Of a DNA stretch of 64,000 bases, positions 45,451 to 56,400 are shown in pieces. Origin of the DNA: Hyposmocoma kahamanoa (Eukaryota; Arthropoda; Insecta; Lepidoptera; Cosmopterigidae); NCBI RefSeq assembly GCF_003589595.1, contig NW_020653200.1, positions 2,669,955 to 2,733,954 on the forward strand, in the 5' to 3' direction. The first letter of the stretch is position 1, and each line of letters opens with the position of its first letter. The notes under the pieces are model-generated. The model worked only from the letters and a program-made list of their open reading frames with translations. It was not told the origin of the DNA and did no database searches. The position numbers and the translations under genes are program-made.

Positions 45451-46329
45451 CCTAATTGCAATAGTTTTTGACGACTTTGTAAATACATAAATATGTGTGT
45501 GGTTTGGCATTACCATGATTAATTTCAATTGTAACATATTTTTTATACATACATCATATGCACATTTTTTTATAAATGTATGATGAATTTACAGTTAAAA
45601 TCTACTTACCTGACTTTTACAGTCAGCTCCGCTGCACTAAAATTAATAAGATAGTTATTGAGACTGTATTAAATGTTATTGTTAGTACTTTTTGGAATGT
45701 ATTGGAGTTAGATATATAACAGTATTATATATAATCGTTGCTCAATGAGGGTTCTTAAAGTCGAGTACCTAAAAGCCTCGTGACCTAAGTAATAGGTACG
45801 AGATTATAAGACCTAATGATGGAATGTTTGCATACAATACTTTTTCTACAAGTAAATAATGAACACATTCAATATTTAATGCATATTTTGTTAGCACCCA
45901 TGACAACATACGCAATTTTTTTTTATAAATTTTAACTCATATATAAGCAAAGGTTCCATCATACCATACAGCCGCTGCATGTCTTTAGACGAAAGCCAAA
46001 CAAACTCGAAAACGAAAAACTAAAGAGATAGAACTGGCCAAGTGCCGCATATATTTTAACCTTAGAGGATGGAAAAAAATAGTCTAAGATTTTAACCAGA
46101 AGAAAACGCGGGAAACTTCGATTTTGGCGTTCGGAACATTGACTTACAATCGGAAGATATTAAGTGATCAGACGATTTATCTTGTTCTATTGTATATAAA
46201 TAGTTATTTAGTTTGTGTAGATATTATAGTTTTTCTGTGTAGGTGAGTTTTTTATTACCTTTTGTTGCGGGGGAGAAACCTGCCGACGATCTGGGGGGTT
46301 GTGTACTTCATGTGGGTCTTAACATTTGT
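45451..46329. other. Stretch without recognised genes
   Basis: AT-rich. CATTGACTTACAAT at about 46138 matches the end of MITE family D for 14 bases and then diverges. Confidence 0.3.
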
Positions 46330-47400
46330 ATAGGGGAGAAAAATGTGGTGGATACGGAAGACAATATAATGCCTCAAAAACTTCACTATCTCTCTCTCCA
46401 AATGACATTTTATCTCCCAATATTGCTCTTCAATCCCAAAGTGGACGGAAGTATCAAATAAGTGGCTCTGCTCCATTCGTCGTCAGTGTGAAAATGGAAG
46501 TAGTTAATTCTGATGCCAGTGCCAGAAAAAAATTGCCAAATTGTACTGAATGGAGAGGACTCCATCCAGTACAATTTGGCAATTTTTTTAAAGAAAAATA
46601 ATTTTAAAAATATCATAAATGGCAGTTTGAAAAGGATAGGCAGAAACAGAGTATCCCTTTCTTTTTCAAACCTTAAAGAAGCAAATAATTTTGTTGATCA
46701 CCCTAATCTTGCACAACAGAAACTAAAAGCTTTTTTAACTACATTTAATGTGTCTCGGATGAGAGTAGTGAGAGGTGTCCCCGCAGACTGGACTGTAGAT
46801 GAAATTTTAGAATAGTTATCGGTACTGTAGCAGGCTGCAGGCAGCTTGGTTTGTATTTCGAACTGTCTAAATATAGGTTTGTATTTAGAATTCTATAGAA
46901 AATAAAAGAGAATTGTGGTAAAATGAACATCGTGGTTGTTCTAGACGAATTCTTGAGTTGTACATACGCAGTTAATCTTTATTTATGAATATATTCTTAT
47001 TTCTTATTAAAAAGTACCTCTTGCAATGCTAAACCCACGGCTACCATCCTACAGTACCTTTTGGGTGTGGCAAAACATGAAGATTAGACGAATGAAAAAT
47101 AAAACAGTTCTAAATACAGTTGTAACATATAATAATAATTTTAACTTTTGATGGTCAGGTTCTCCCAGAAAATGTGTTTATGTGCTATACATCCTTGCCA
47201 GTTACTCTATACATATATCAAATCACCATTCAATGTTTAAATTGTTGCCGTTTTGGACACCAACCAAGTTACAGTGTCAGTTCAAGTCCCATTGCGGAGT
47301 CTTATGAAGTTGATGAAGAGGGTGGATCTTGTTCTCGTCATGTCGTCGTCAGAAGTCGTGTTCAGAATATTTGAAAGGAGAATCTAATCTCTCATCTCAA
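46330..47400 (+). pseudogene. LINE ORF1 remnant (RNA-binding, zinc knuckle)
   Basis: Segments in several frames give SGSAPFVVSVKMEVVNSDA, NIINGSLKRIGRNRVSLSFS, NNFVDHPNLAQQKLKAFLTT and MRVVRGVPADWTVDEILE. After about 330 bp of decayed sequence, VLPENVFMCYTSLPVTLYI and IQCLNCCRFGH follow; the last is the start of a CCHC knuckle. The order fits ORF1 proteins of RNase H-bearing LINEs. A 30-bp hairpin at 46526-46589 interrupts the coding sequence. Confidence 0.65.
46526..46589. repeat. Long hairpin, 30-bp arms, 4-nt loop
   Basis: The left arm AAAAAAATTGCCAAATTGTA..GGAG and the right arm pair at 29 of 30 positions around AGGA. Confidence 0.9.
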
Positions 47401-48806
47401 GACGACAGATGCCACCTTAGCCAACCAATTCATGGACAAACTGGCTCCTTTTCTTCAGTACCAGAATAATTTCAATGCTCTCTTACTATCCCTCTCGTTA
47501 TGAATGGATCTGGTTTAAATTCACTGTTTTCAATTAACGAATTAAAAGGTACGCTTTCTTACACAAAGGATTCCTTATATTGTAAATTCCATAATGGTCT
47601 CTGGTATGATACCCTTTTCTCGGAAGACATAATATGTAATCCCTATTTTGAAACCTGGAAAGTTATCTACTGAAGTTGCTTCCCATCGCCCCATAGCTAT
47701 GTCATTTGTATTAGCAAAACTTGAACACTTAGTAAAACCCGATTAGAATTGTTTATCGAAAGCAATAACTTGCTCTCAAGAAGTCAATTTGGATTCAGAA
47801 AAGGGCAAAGTGCATTGGATAACATTAGTATATTTATTATAGATGTTCGTTTAGCTTTTACATTAAATGAGTAAAATCAGTTATATCCGCTTTTTTAGAT
47901 ATCAGTGCAGCCTATGACAATGTAATAATTTCAATTCTCCATAAAAGCTACAAATTTTAGAAGTCACACCCATGCTCTCTAGGTTCATTATCAATAAGTT
48001 TTCTGAAAGATACATTAATTGCGATGGCACCAAGTTATTCCGCGTGGTATCGAGAAGCTTGCCACAAGGATCGATTCTCAGCCCTTTACTTATAATATAT
48101 ACACATATGACTTCGAAGCGTCGCTTCCTGTAAATGTCAAGGTTTTACAGTGTGCTGACGATCTCCTTTTATATGCCATAAACAAATCTGTATAGGAAGC
48201 ATCTCGCTCTTTGAATTCTCTAAATATTTCGAAAGCTGGTTAAGGTCTAAAGGGCTTGAACTATCGGTCCCTAAAAGCACTGTGGTTATGTTTTCTAGAA
48301 AACTTAGATCGCCAGACGTCAATATAATGTATGACGATTTATCCATCCCTATAAAATCACAAACGAAATTTTTAGGCCTATACTTGGATTCTCGTCTTAC
48401 GGGTATCCATCCCTTATTGAATACATAGGTGCTAAAAGTAAAAAAAATTAAAAATCGTATGATGTTTGACTGGAATGTGGGGCGAGCACATTATTTTTCT
48501 TTAAAACTGGTGTACGATACCTGAATGCCTGACGCCTGCCCGAAACTGGTGAATTAGAAGCCTTTTTGACTAAGCAATTTTTATTCTGGAATTCTGTAAT
48601 ATGTCTGCTTTGAGAAAGCTAGACAATATGCAATACAAAGCATCTGTTCAAATTCAGTAAAAATACTTATCATCGGCGCAATGAGAACAAGCCCTATAAA
48701 TGCCATGCAACTAGAATCTGTTGAATCTCCACTCCACTTAAGAAGACAGTTCCTGTCGGCTAAGTATGTTTTCCGATGCTTGCAGCTATTGAAGCACCCT
48801 TTGTTG

Positions 48807-49150
48807 ACTAGACTAGAGCGACTATCAGTGGAATCTTTCTCTTCTTATTGGGCGCTAAATCCCTTCGATGCTTAATTATTACTTTCCGTAAGTATTATCT
48901 ATTCACGCATCAATTCACACATNNNNNNNNNNTTATTACTTTCCGTAAGTATTATCTATTCACGCATCAATTCACACATCATTGAATCTTCCTATTTTTT
49001 GTGTTATCTAGACTAGAGCGACTATCAGTGGAATCTTCCTCTTCTTATTGGACGCATAAATCCCTTCCATGCTTAGTTATTAGTTTCCGTAAGTATTTAT
49101 CTATTTACGCACCAATTCACATGTCATTGAATCTTCCTATCTTTTGTGTT
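48807..49150. repeat. Diverged tandem duplication spanning the gap
   Basis: CTAGACTAGAGCGACTATCA starts both copies (48807 and 49008). Each continues through TCTTCTTATTGG, CTTTCCGTAAGTAT-like and CAATTCACA blocks. If the gap overlap is collapsed, the period is about 144 bp. Confidence 0.75.
48923..48932. other. Assembly gap (10 N)
   Basis: Ten Ns flanked by the same 47-bp sequence on both sides (48876-48922 and 48933-48979). Confidence 0.95.
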
Positions 49151-50331
49151 AATTATAGTGCTTTAATATTAACCGCTGAAGTTCGTTTGTCATTAGGAGT
49201 TAGTAAAGAAAGCACCGTGTCTACACATTTGTTTAACTTTTTTATGATACAAAATTCCAAGATTGGCATCACATTTATAGCGATGCTTCTAAATACAATA
49301 GCAATGTTAGAATTGGAATTTATCATTTTCAATACAATATTGTACAGAAAATAATCTTCCTCCTAAAATTTCTGTTTTCACTGGGGAATGTTCCGGGATA
49401 TACAAATCCGTTGAGTATATTCTTTTGGCTAGACAAAAGAAATCCGTAATATTTTCGGATTCTATGAGTGCCCTTCAGGCGCATGTAAGGTATCCGTTTA
49501 GATTTAAACTTATCTCTCTGGTAATTATTGACACAAGAAAATTTTTACTTAAATGTACGTTGAAGGGATTTTCGGTGGGGTTCGCCTGGATTCCCGGTCA
49601 CTCGGAAATATTGGGTAACGAACGCGCTGACTAGTTCGCCAGTGATGCTATTATCTGCATGGACATGGGTCATTACAAAAATTATAACCATGACCTGGTC
49701 ACACTACCCAAGATCTTTCTCAGAAATAGTTGGAGTTTAACGTGGACTGAGGGTTCTCAGTCTAAAGGTAAATTTTATAGTAGTATTCAACCCTCTCTAC
49801 CGGCAAAACCGTGGTTCCTTAACCTGAAATGAACAGAATGGCAAAAGCTTATTGGCTCCTCACGTTTATACACTCGTTCACGTTGCTAGATTCAGTATAG
49901 TCGTTGATGATTTATGTGAGTGCGGCGAACTTAGCGATTTGAATAATATCTTTTGACCTAGATTTGATCGTTCCTCTCTTATCCAAAATGTTACCCATTC
50001 CCATGTGGTTCTTCTGACTTCCCTCCGTCTTTTATTATTGTCCAATAACTCTTCGATATATATCTATCTAGATTTCTTTCAGAAAATAATATAAAAAATT
50101 AACTTTTGTAATTATACTATTTACTCTGTATTTAAACTAAACATTATAGATACCTTATAGTTTCTTGCCTGATCCCTTTTTCACTCTTTTTACACGTTTC
50201 TATTTCGTAAACCCGTTCCCTAATTTCATTACTATGATAAAATAAGTTTCCTTGTTTAGAACAAGTTTAGTTTAGTCAAAACAATTTGTAAGTGGCTGAA
50301 TCGCTTATCGCGGAAAGCCAAGGAAGAAGAA

Positions 50332-51309
50332 AAAATAAAAATATTTTAACCAATCTTTTTTTACATAGACTTATGGCCCGGTTGTAAGACTTTTAGGCCA
50401 ATTTAATCAACCAGTAGGTGGTACAGCGTCGTAATTGATATTTTAGTAAAAATACGTTATGTTTTTAAAGTCTTTATAGTTTGTGTTCAGTACTATAATA
50501 CACATTACAGTACTATAATACTCATTATAGGCCTGTGTACAGAACTGTAATGAAATTTTTCAGCTCAGTGGCGAGTACCATAGACAATAGAATTTTGATT
50601 CAGAACTCAAAAGAGCGCTTAGTGATATGGTTTTTAAAATTATAATTGACGTTAAAATACAGGAGTAGAAAAAAAATTATATACCATTGATGTGCAATGG
50701 GCGTCCTGCAAAATATAAAATTTGTTTATTACGTTTTTGGAGTAGCAAGGATAGACACGTGTGCTAGGCGTTTAGATTTACCTGTAAATCTATAAATTAC
50801 CACTTCAACAGTAAACGAGAACATTGTTGGTAAACCCAGGTGGCGGAGAAAGCCTTACAGACTCGTCGAAGACATATAAAGTCTCCTGCCTGCGTAATAC
50901 GAAACGTATAGAACAGACTTGTCCTTAATGGAGAACCATGACTAGTACAGATTCACATGTGGGTCAGGTTCTAATAATTTATATTAGCAAACAAATCGGT
51001 GTAGGTACTTACTTCTTGGGCTAAGGATGTTAGAACGTAGATATAAAAAACCCACAAAGTATTAATATCGATGTTCATTTGCATTTGTTAGGGTGTTACT
51101 GCTTACAATCGGTTTCAAAACGTATTACACGATTTAATACGCAGACTGATAGCGTCTGTCAGTGTGAAATTCTACCTCATTCGAATACATACATATCTTC
51201 ATTTGATTAGACGCCAATTACCAGAAATGATTTTACGTTCACTCAGAATGCACTCAGCATCTGCGCGCTGTACGCACGTTTATGCCGTCGGCATTGACTC
51301 ACAAAAAAA
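50332..51309. other. Stretch without recognised genes
   Basis: Has a 2 x 20-bp near-perfect repeat at about 50489-50529 (CAGTACTATAATACACATTA). No coding sequence recognised. Confidence 0.35.
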
Positions 51310-51611
51310 AGCCATAGTAGCCTATTAGTTTGAGCTATCGCCTTTCAAGTAGATGCCGTGGGTTCGAATCCGGTCTCGCACCTCGTGAGTTTCTCGCAAT
51401 TTATGTGCGAAATTTAATTTGAAATTTACTATGAGCTTTTCATTGAAGGAAAACATTGTGATGAAACTAGCACGTCGAAGAAGGGTCACAGCCCTCGCAA
51501 AACTTGTGAAGTCCCTAACGCAATGAGCCAGCTTGGCGGACTATGGCCTAAACCCTCGCCTGAGATGATACCCGTGACCAGTGGGATATAAAATAGTGAT
51601 GACGATGGCTT
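51310..51611 (+). mobile_element. tRNA-derived SINE
   Basis: A box A-like region (TAGTTTGAGCTATCGCC) is followed at tRNA spacing by box B GGGTTCGAATCCGG. The body contains TGAAGGAAAACATTGTGATG and GCCAGCTTGGCGGACTATGG with TAAACCCTCGCC, known to me from a widespread lepidopteran SINE. It ends in a TGATGACGATGG tail. The P-like element inserts 20 bp further on. Confidence 0.7.
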
Positions 51612-51632
51612 ATTTTCGTGTAAACGTAATAT

Positions 51633-52197
51633 CATCGAGTATATAACAGGACATAGAGACGAAATAAGGGCCATATATTCCTGGTACCACATTAGCGATA
51701 CAGTTCTTATAAATATCAACTCCCGTTTGCACTGAAATATAGACAGGCCAACTACTGACCTGTGCGTATGCTCCGCATATTCCAAAAAATATTCTGTAAA
51801 ATATTCTGTATTTATTGTAATAAAGATAATATCTCTAACAATGCCGTGCCGTTCTATTAGGTGGTGTGGGAAATATAGCAAAACATCTAATTACAAAACA
51901 AACGGAATCACATTTCATCGGTAATTAAATACGTAATTTTGCAATTTTCGTCCATTATAGCAAAGCTCAAGTTAACTGGTTGATTTGAAGTGAAACAGTT
52001 GACGACACTCGTCAATTGTTTCGAACTCGGGCTAGCCAATCGGAGCGCTGTTGTCACAGTAATGATATAGTAGAACAGTTTTCCTGTCTATATTTCAGTG
52101 CAAACGGGATTTGATATTTATAAGAGCTATATCGCTAATGTGTTACCAGAAATATATGGCCCTTATTTCGTCTCTATTTCTGGTTATATACTCGATG
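51633..52197 (+). mobile_element. P-element-like deletion derivative, copy 1
   Basis: 565 bp. The terminal inverted repeats are about 115 bp, beginning CATCGAGTATATAACAGGAC and matched by the complement at the right end with few differences. It is flanked by a perfect 8-bp duplication CGTAATAT (51625-51632 and 52198-52205). The interior keeps a THAP-like first exon at 51841. An 8-bp duplication, CA-type ends and a THAP domain together point to the P superfamily. Confidence 0.8.
51841..51920 (+). pseudogene. THAP-like first exon inside P-like derivative 1
   Basis: From the ATG at 51841 the frame reads WCGKYSKTSNYK and GITFHR, the first half of a C2CH THAP domain (family motif GISFHRFP). CATCG is followed by GTAATT, a possible donor at the point where THAP genes often have an intron. 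In frame, the next codon is TAA. The first cysteine pair has C-x5-C spacing, slightly wider than usual. The second half of the finger and the transposase are absent. Confidence 0.55.
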
Positions 52198-52834
52198 CGT
52201 AATATTAAGAGGTTGTTAATAAAAATAATAGTTGTGATTAAGTGATTTTATTTTTCAGATACTTACTATGAGAATTAAAATTTGATCGTTTACGGATCTA
52301 GTGATATATATTACGTAATTTAAATTACGGACTTTGTTGTCGACTTTAAATTGATATAGGTACTTTTTCTTTTTGGTCAGTTAAGCCTAAAACAGAAATT
52401 TATAATAATTACAAACTACTTTCATAATTTAATTTAATATTATTTGTAGGCAGTCAATATAAAATGACTTTCCTTTTATTTACAATTTAATGCACAGATT
52501 TTAAAAAGCATGCCTAATATTTATTTACATTCAGCTTCGTGAACATTTAGCCCCTTTACATAGTTAACTAGTTGATCCCGCTTACAATACACAGCTCTTT
52601 TACCACCAGTCTACATAACTAATTCGTCATAAAAAATACATTTATTCTACACATTTAACACTACGTGCACAAGTAGAGACGCTAGAGAATTTTATCAGTT
52701 CTACAGAGATCAGAATAAATGACTCGTGTATCGACGAAGAAACCCGAAAGAATAGTTTTGGCATGATTGTATCCTTCTTAGGTCCATTTATTTCTGACCA
52801 CGGAACTGAGTCGACGTCCCCACATTAGGTGGTA

Positions 52835-53468
52835 TCATACAATAGTTCCTTGTAAGTGTTGAGGGTCGGGAGATGAAGCCACCGGTGGTGGAAGTGTGGG
52901 GCCCATTGAAGTTGACGGCAGTGCTGCAGCTACTTCTTGGTAACCATCAAGAGGCAAGCCTTGTCCAAGGATTCGATCTGTAGGATTCTCTTCAGGAGGT
53001 GTTACTTCTAATCCGATGCTACCATTGAGGGCTATTTTGATAGCGTTAGCATTCTGTTGTTGTTGTTGCTGCTGCTGTTGGTATTGTAGCAGGGAATTGA
53101 AATGTGATATGCCGATCTCTTCAAGGCTGCTCTTCCTCCGGCGAGAGCCAACGCCACTTAATCCTTGGCGAAGAGAATTAGACCGTCTTAATAGTATATC
53201 GTCGACAACTCTCAATGAGTTCGAACGACCCCTGAAGTCCGTAATTATAGTTGGACTATCCGGCAGGGACAGAGAGTTAGCTTTTGTGGTCGATAGTGGA
53301 GGCGCACGAGGTTGACTAAAACTTGCTCCAATTCCAGAGCCTCTACGACTTGCAACTCCTTGTGCTTGGATTAGTGCTTGAGAACAGAAACTGATGTTCG
53401 ATTTCCTTCGGCTATTATGGCGTTCGAATGTTTTTTGTGCAGAAAATGGTGATGGACGGACCAAATAT
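52835..53468 (-). CDS. SLO2-like channel, last coding exon
   Basis: The acceptor TGCGTTTGCAG precedes 53468. The first base completes the codon split with the previous exon, giving [12 protein letters not shown]. The exon encodes the variable C-terminal tail: [17 protein letters not shown], several RRxS/NSLR motifs that look like basophilic kinase sites ([16 protein letters not shown]), a run of nine glutamines after LLQY, and a proline-rich end. The last residues GTIV* form a class I PDZ ligand (T-x-V), as vertebrate Slack ends in T-x-L. TGA is at 52835-52837, and the 3' UTR follows at lower coordinates. The Gln run is encoded by mixed CAG/CAA codons. Confidence 0.9.
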
Positions 53469-56400
53469 CTGCAAACGCAGTACAAACGGTGAGTCTCAAT
53501 CTCTATTATACTTACTTATAACTTATTGTGCAGGTATTCAACACAAGTTGTACCGTTACTTACATAATATCACCTTCTTGCAGGTTCAAATCACAGCTAG
53601 GATTTATTATGACGTAAGATAAACTATTTCGTTTCTCACTAACGTCGTCGTAATCAATTCCAGTAAGATTCAATGATTCCATTCTTGATCGTACTAAATT
53701 AGCAATTTCAGCTCTCTCAATTTGTTGAGCGTGATTATCTCTTGCTTCGTCGGCCAAGCTTGTAGAGTACTGTGAAAGCAGTGGTATTCTCTTAAGACAA
53801 GCTACTACCTGCTTATAAAAGTAGACATTATATGTACAACATTAGTGTGAGGTGATTAGCATCAAAATATATCGGTTATGGTTTGTAAATGACGTAGGAT
53901 AATTGCAAATGCAGGACAAATGTCATGATTCGAGAAAAAGTATGACGTTGAACTCGATTATATGTAGATATATTATTAAATGCAAAATAATTTAGATATA
54001 ATTATGATTAATAATAGACACTATATCTATAATATTATGTTGCATTGAATATGACGATGGAGCAAATATTTAAAGATTTTTAGGATCCTAGGTCAGTTAA
54101 TGTGAGCTGTGATTATTGCAGGTTATATATTGTTTAGAGATCACATTGGCTCTTTGGGTAGGAAAAATGTTTAGCTCTGTGTGACGTAAAATCGTATAAG
54201 CTCTCTTTTAACATATTTTTATTAATACTCAATATTTAATAATTTCGAGAGTCACAGTAAACCAAATTAATATTCTTTTATTTCTGATATGTAATTGATT
54301 GCAAAGTTACATAGCATCAATAAACATTTTTTCGTATTTTAATGTGATGCCACAATTTTGTTTTTTGCTATGGACACTAAAACTACCTTATTAACTTAGC
54401 TATAGCTTTATGGCCCGTCAAGATATGATTTACGAATACGTATAATTGGTATCCAATGGCAAATGTATAATAGACAGTCTTAAGGCGTGTCGCTTACAAC
54501 CCGGCTCACGAGTTGTTCGTCCCGTCACTTATGTATATATAACTGCTAATTTACTTATTAGGGAATCACCACACTTATCAACACGGAATCGCATCAAGCC
54601 GGAGCGAAAATGACGTTGCACTTTTCGCGCCGGATATTCAAGCGGATTACGTGCGAATAAATGTGGTGAGTCCCTTGATAGTTTGAATATGCTTGTTACT
54701 GGTATCCAAGCACGCTTTTTAATGAGCATTGTATACCTTTAGTTTTGCTCGCAGCAATGTCATTTGACTAAAAACAATCTGCCCTTTGACTAAAATTAAT
54801 TTACATATTTAAATGAATTTGAAGTGTAGTCTACAATTTTACATTTTACGTAATTACGCAAAAACAGTTAAATCATTTGAGTAAACGATAAAATATGTTG
54901 TCTTTATAATTATATATATATAATATATTTTTCCTCAGCAATTTTTTATGCCATATTTATGCTATTGAAGGATATATCGTCTCCAGGAAATCATAATAAT
55001 TAATCCTGTTATTGCAACTATCCTACAGCATGGACAAGTAGTGTTAGCATGCTATTTTGCTTTTGCTTTTGGTAGGCAGAAATCTGTAACTTGTGTAATA
55101 AAATTGATTATGCGCATTTGTGGTAAAATGCCTACATGAAATGTGTCAGAAAATTATTGAAGCTAGTTACATTTTGTTGATAAGTTGTGTATTCAAGTAT
55201 TTCTGGTACGATTTTTATATTCTAGATAAGTTATGGTCGTATGGTACTATTGCTAAAAGCGGAGTTTTATAAAAGTGAAATTCGCAAAAGGTTATGGCTT
55301 CAACTAATTTAGTTATCTAAGGTAGACTACTAGACTAGATGGTAGAAATAATTAGCTTTCAAGACTTCTAAATAATTTTCACAGACATAGACTGTGTACG
55401 TAAGTTCATGCTAGTGATAAGTACATAGCGATTATGTATGCTCATTCACATTATCTTCGTTTTTGTTATCGATCATGTCGGGCTCTGAAAATTTAGTCTC
55501 TGTTCTCATTTGCGTTTTCTTGGTTGCCACATCAAAGCAGGAGCATAGTAGGTCCTTTCACATGAAATTAGTTGTTGACGACTAATGTAATTACAAATCA
55601 GTTTTGCATTTCTCTAAAATTTATAATGCGTTTTTGCATTTCTGTATTTACTGTTTTTTTTGTTTAAATATTTATAAAATAATATTTCTTCAATATTTTT
55701 AGTGATTTTTTTTAGACAGTGTGACTGGTAATTTTTTTTAATTACAGATTTATAAGTGAGCATTTGATAATTGGTGACAGCTCTTTAAACGTAGTTAGTC
55801 GCCAACTACTAGAAGATCCATGTGAAAGGTCTCCGGTAGTGACCTTACCGCCGGCGTACGTTCTCCATAGCAGCTGCCGAGGCAGCTGGTGGCCTCCCGG
55901 CGCCCGCACGCCGGGAAGCCTCCACCCTCACACTCGTCCTGCTGCTGCAACTGTCTTGTCAGTTTGTCCCTACTGATCTCCTATAGTACTCTACAGTACA
56001 GTATACACCGGCGACAGTTCATACTACTGTTGGCTGGTAACCCTTTATTTAACTTTTCTCACTGTATATTTCAAATGTATATCGCAGTATTGCTATTTTT
56101 AGCATGCAGTAAGCGGAAGCGAGGACCCAAATCTAGTGCGTTTTCTTAACCCGTCACTGCAAGAAAGTTACAGACAGAACTGAGCTTGAAAGTATTGGTT
56201 TCCTTCCATGCAGTGAGATTGTTTTCTAATTGTTATCTAGTTATATTTTATTTGAATTGTTTTTCATTTTTTCGTGGTACTACGGTGTAATTAGTAACGC
56301 TAAGTTTTTCTATAACGACACATGCAATACACACACTACAAAGACTACACCGAGGCGGGATTGCGATCATCGAGTTGAGAACGTTAAAGTTACAGACGGT

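Larger units (their letters stand above)
47500..50100 (+). pseudogene. LINE ORF2 remnant (reverse transcriptase, RNase H)
   Basis: Recognisable blocks, in changing frames, are SQFGFRKGQSALDNIS, DISAAYDNV, SLPQGSILSPLL, VLQCADDLLLYAINKS (the catalytic ADD), FLGLYLDSRLTG, and SVIFSDSMSALQA with VGFAWIPGHSEILGNERAD of an RNase H domain. Stops occur throughout, including one directly after NERAD. The endonuclease was not found. The 144-bp tandem repeat with the N gap lies between the reverse transcriptase and RNase H parts. Confidence 0.65.
46330..50331 (+). mobile_element. Decayed LINE with RNase H domain (I/LOA/Jockey-type group)
   Basis: A plus-strand remnant with ORF1 and ORF2 parts and a 3' UTR ending in GGCTGAATCGCTTATCGCGG and GGAAGAAGAAAAAAT, a 3' end common among lepidopteran LINEs. 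It contains the assembly gap and a tandem duplication. The 5' limit is approximate. Confidence 0.7.

Noticed and set aside
50489..50529. 2 x 20-bp repeat as a mobile element
   Set aside because: Simple local duplication without ends or other copies.
51320..51390. tRNA gene on the plus strand
   Set aside because: Only the promoter boxes are tRNA-like; the downstream sequence is a known type of SINE body.
51486..51881. 131-codon minus-strand ORF as a gene
   Set aside because: It lies across the SINE and the P-like element and is explained by them.
53016..53315. Plus-strand ORF with a polycysteine run
   Set aside because: It is the antisense shadow of the polyglutamine stretch in the SLO2-like last exon.
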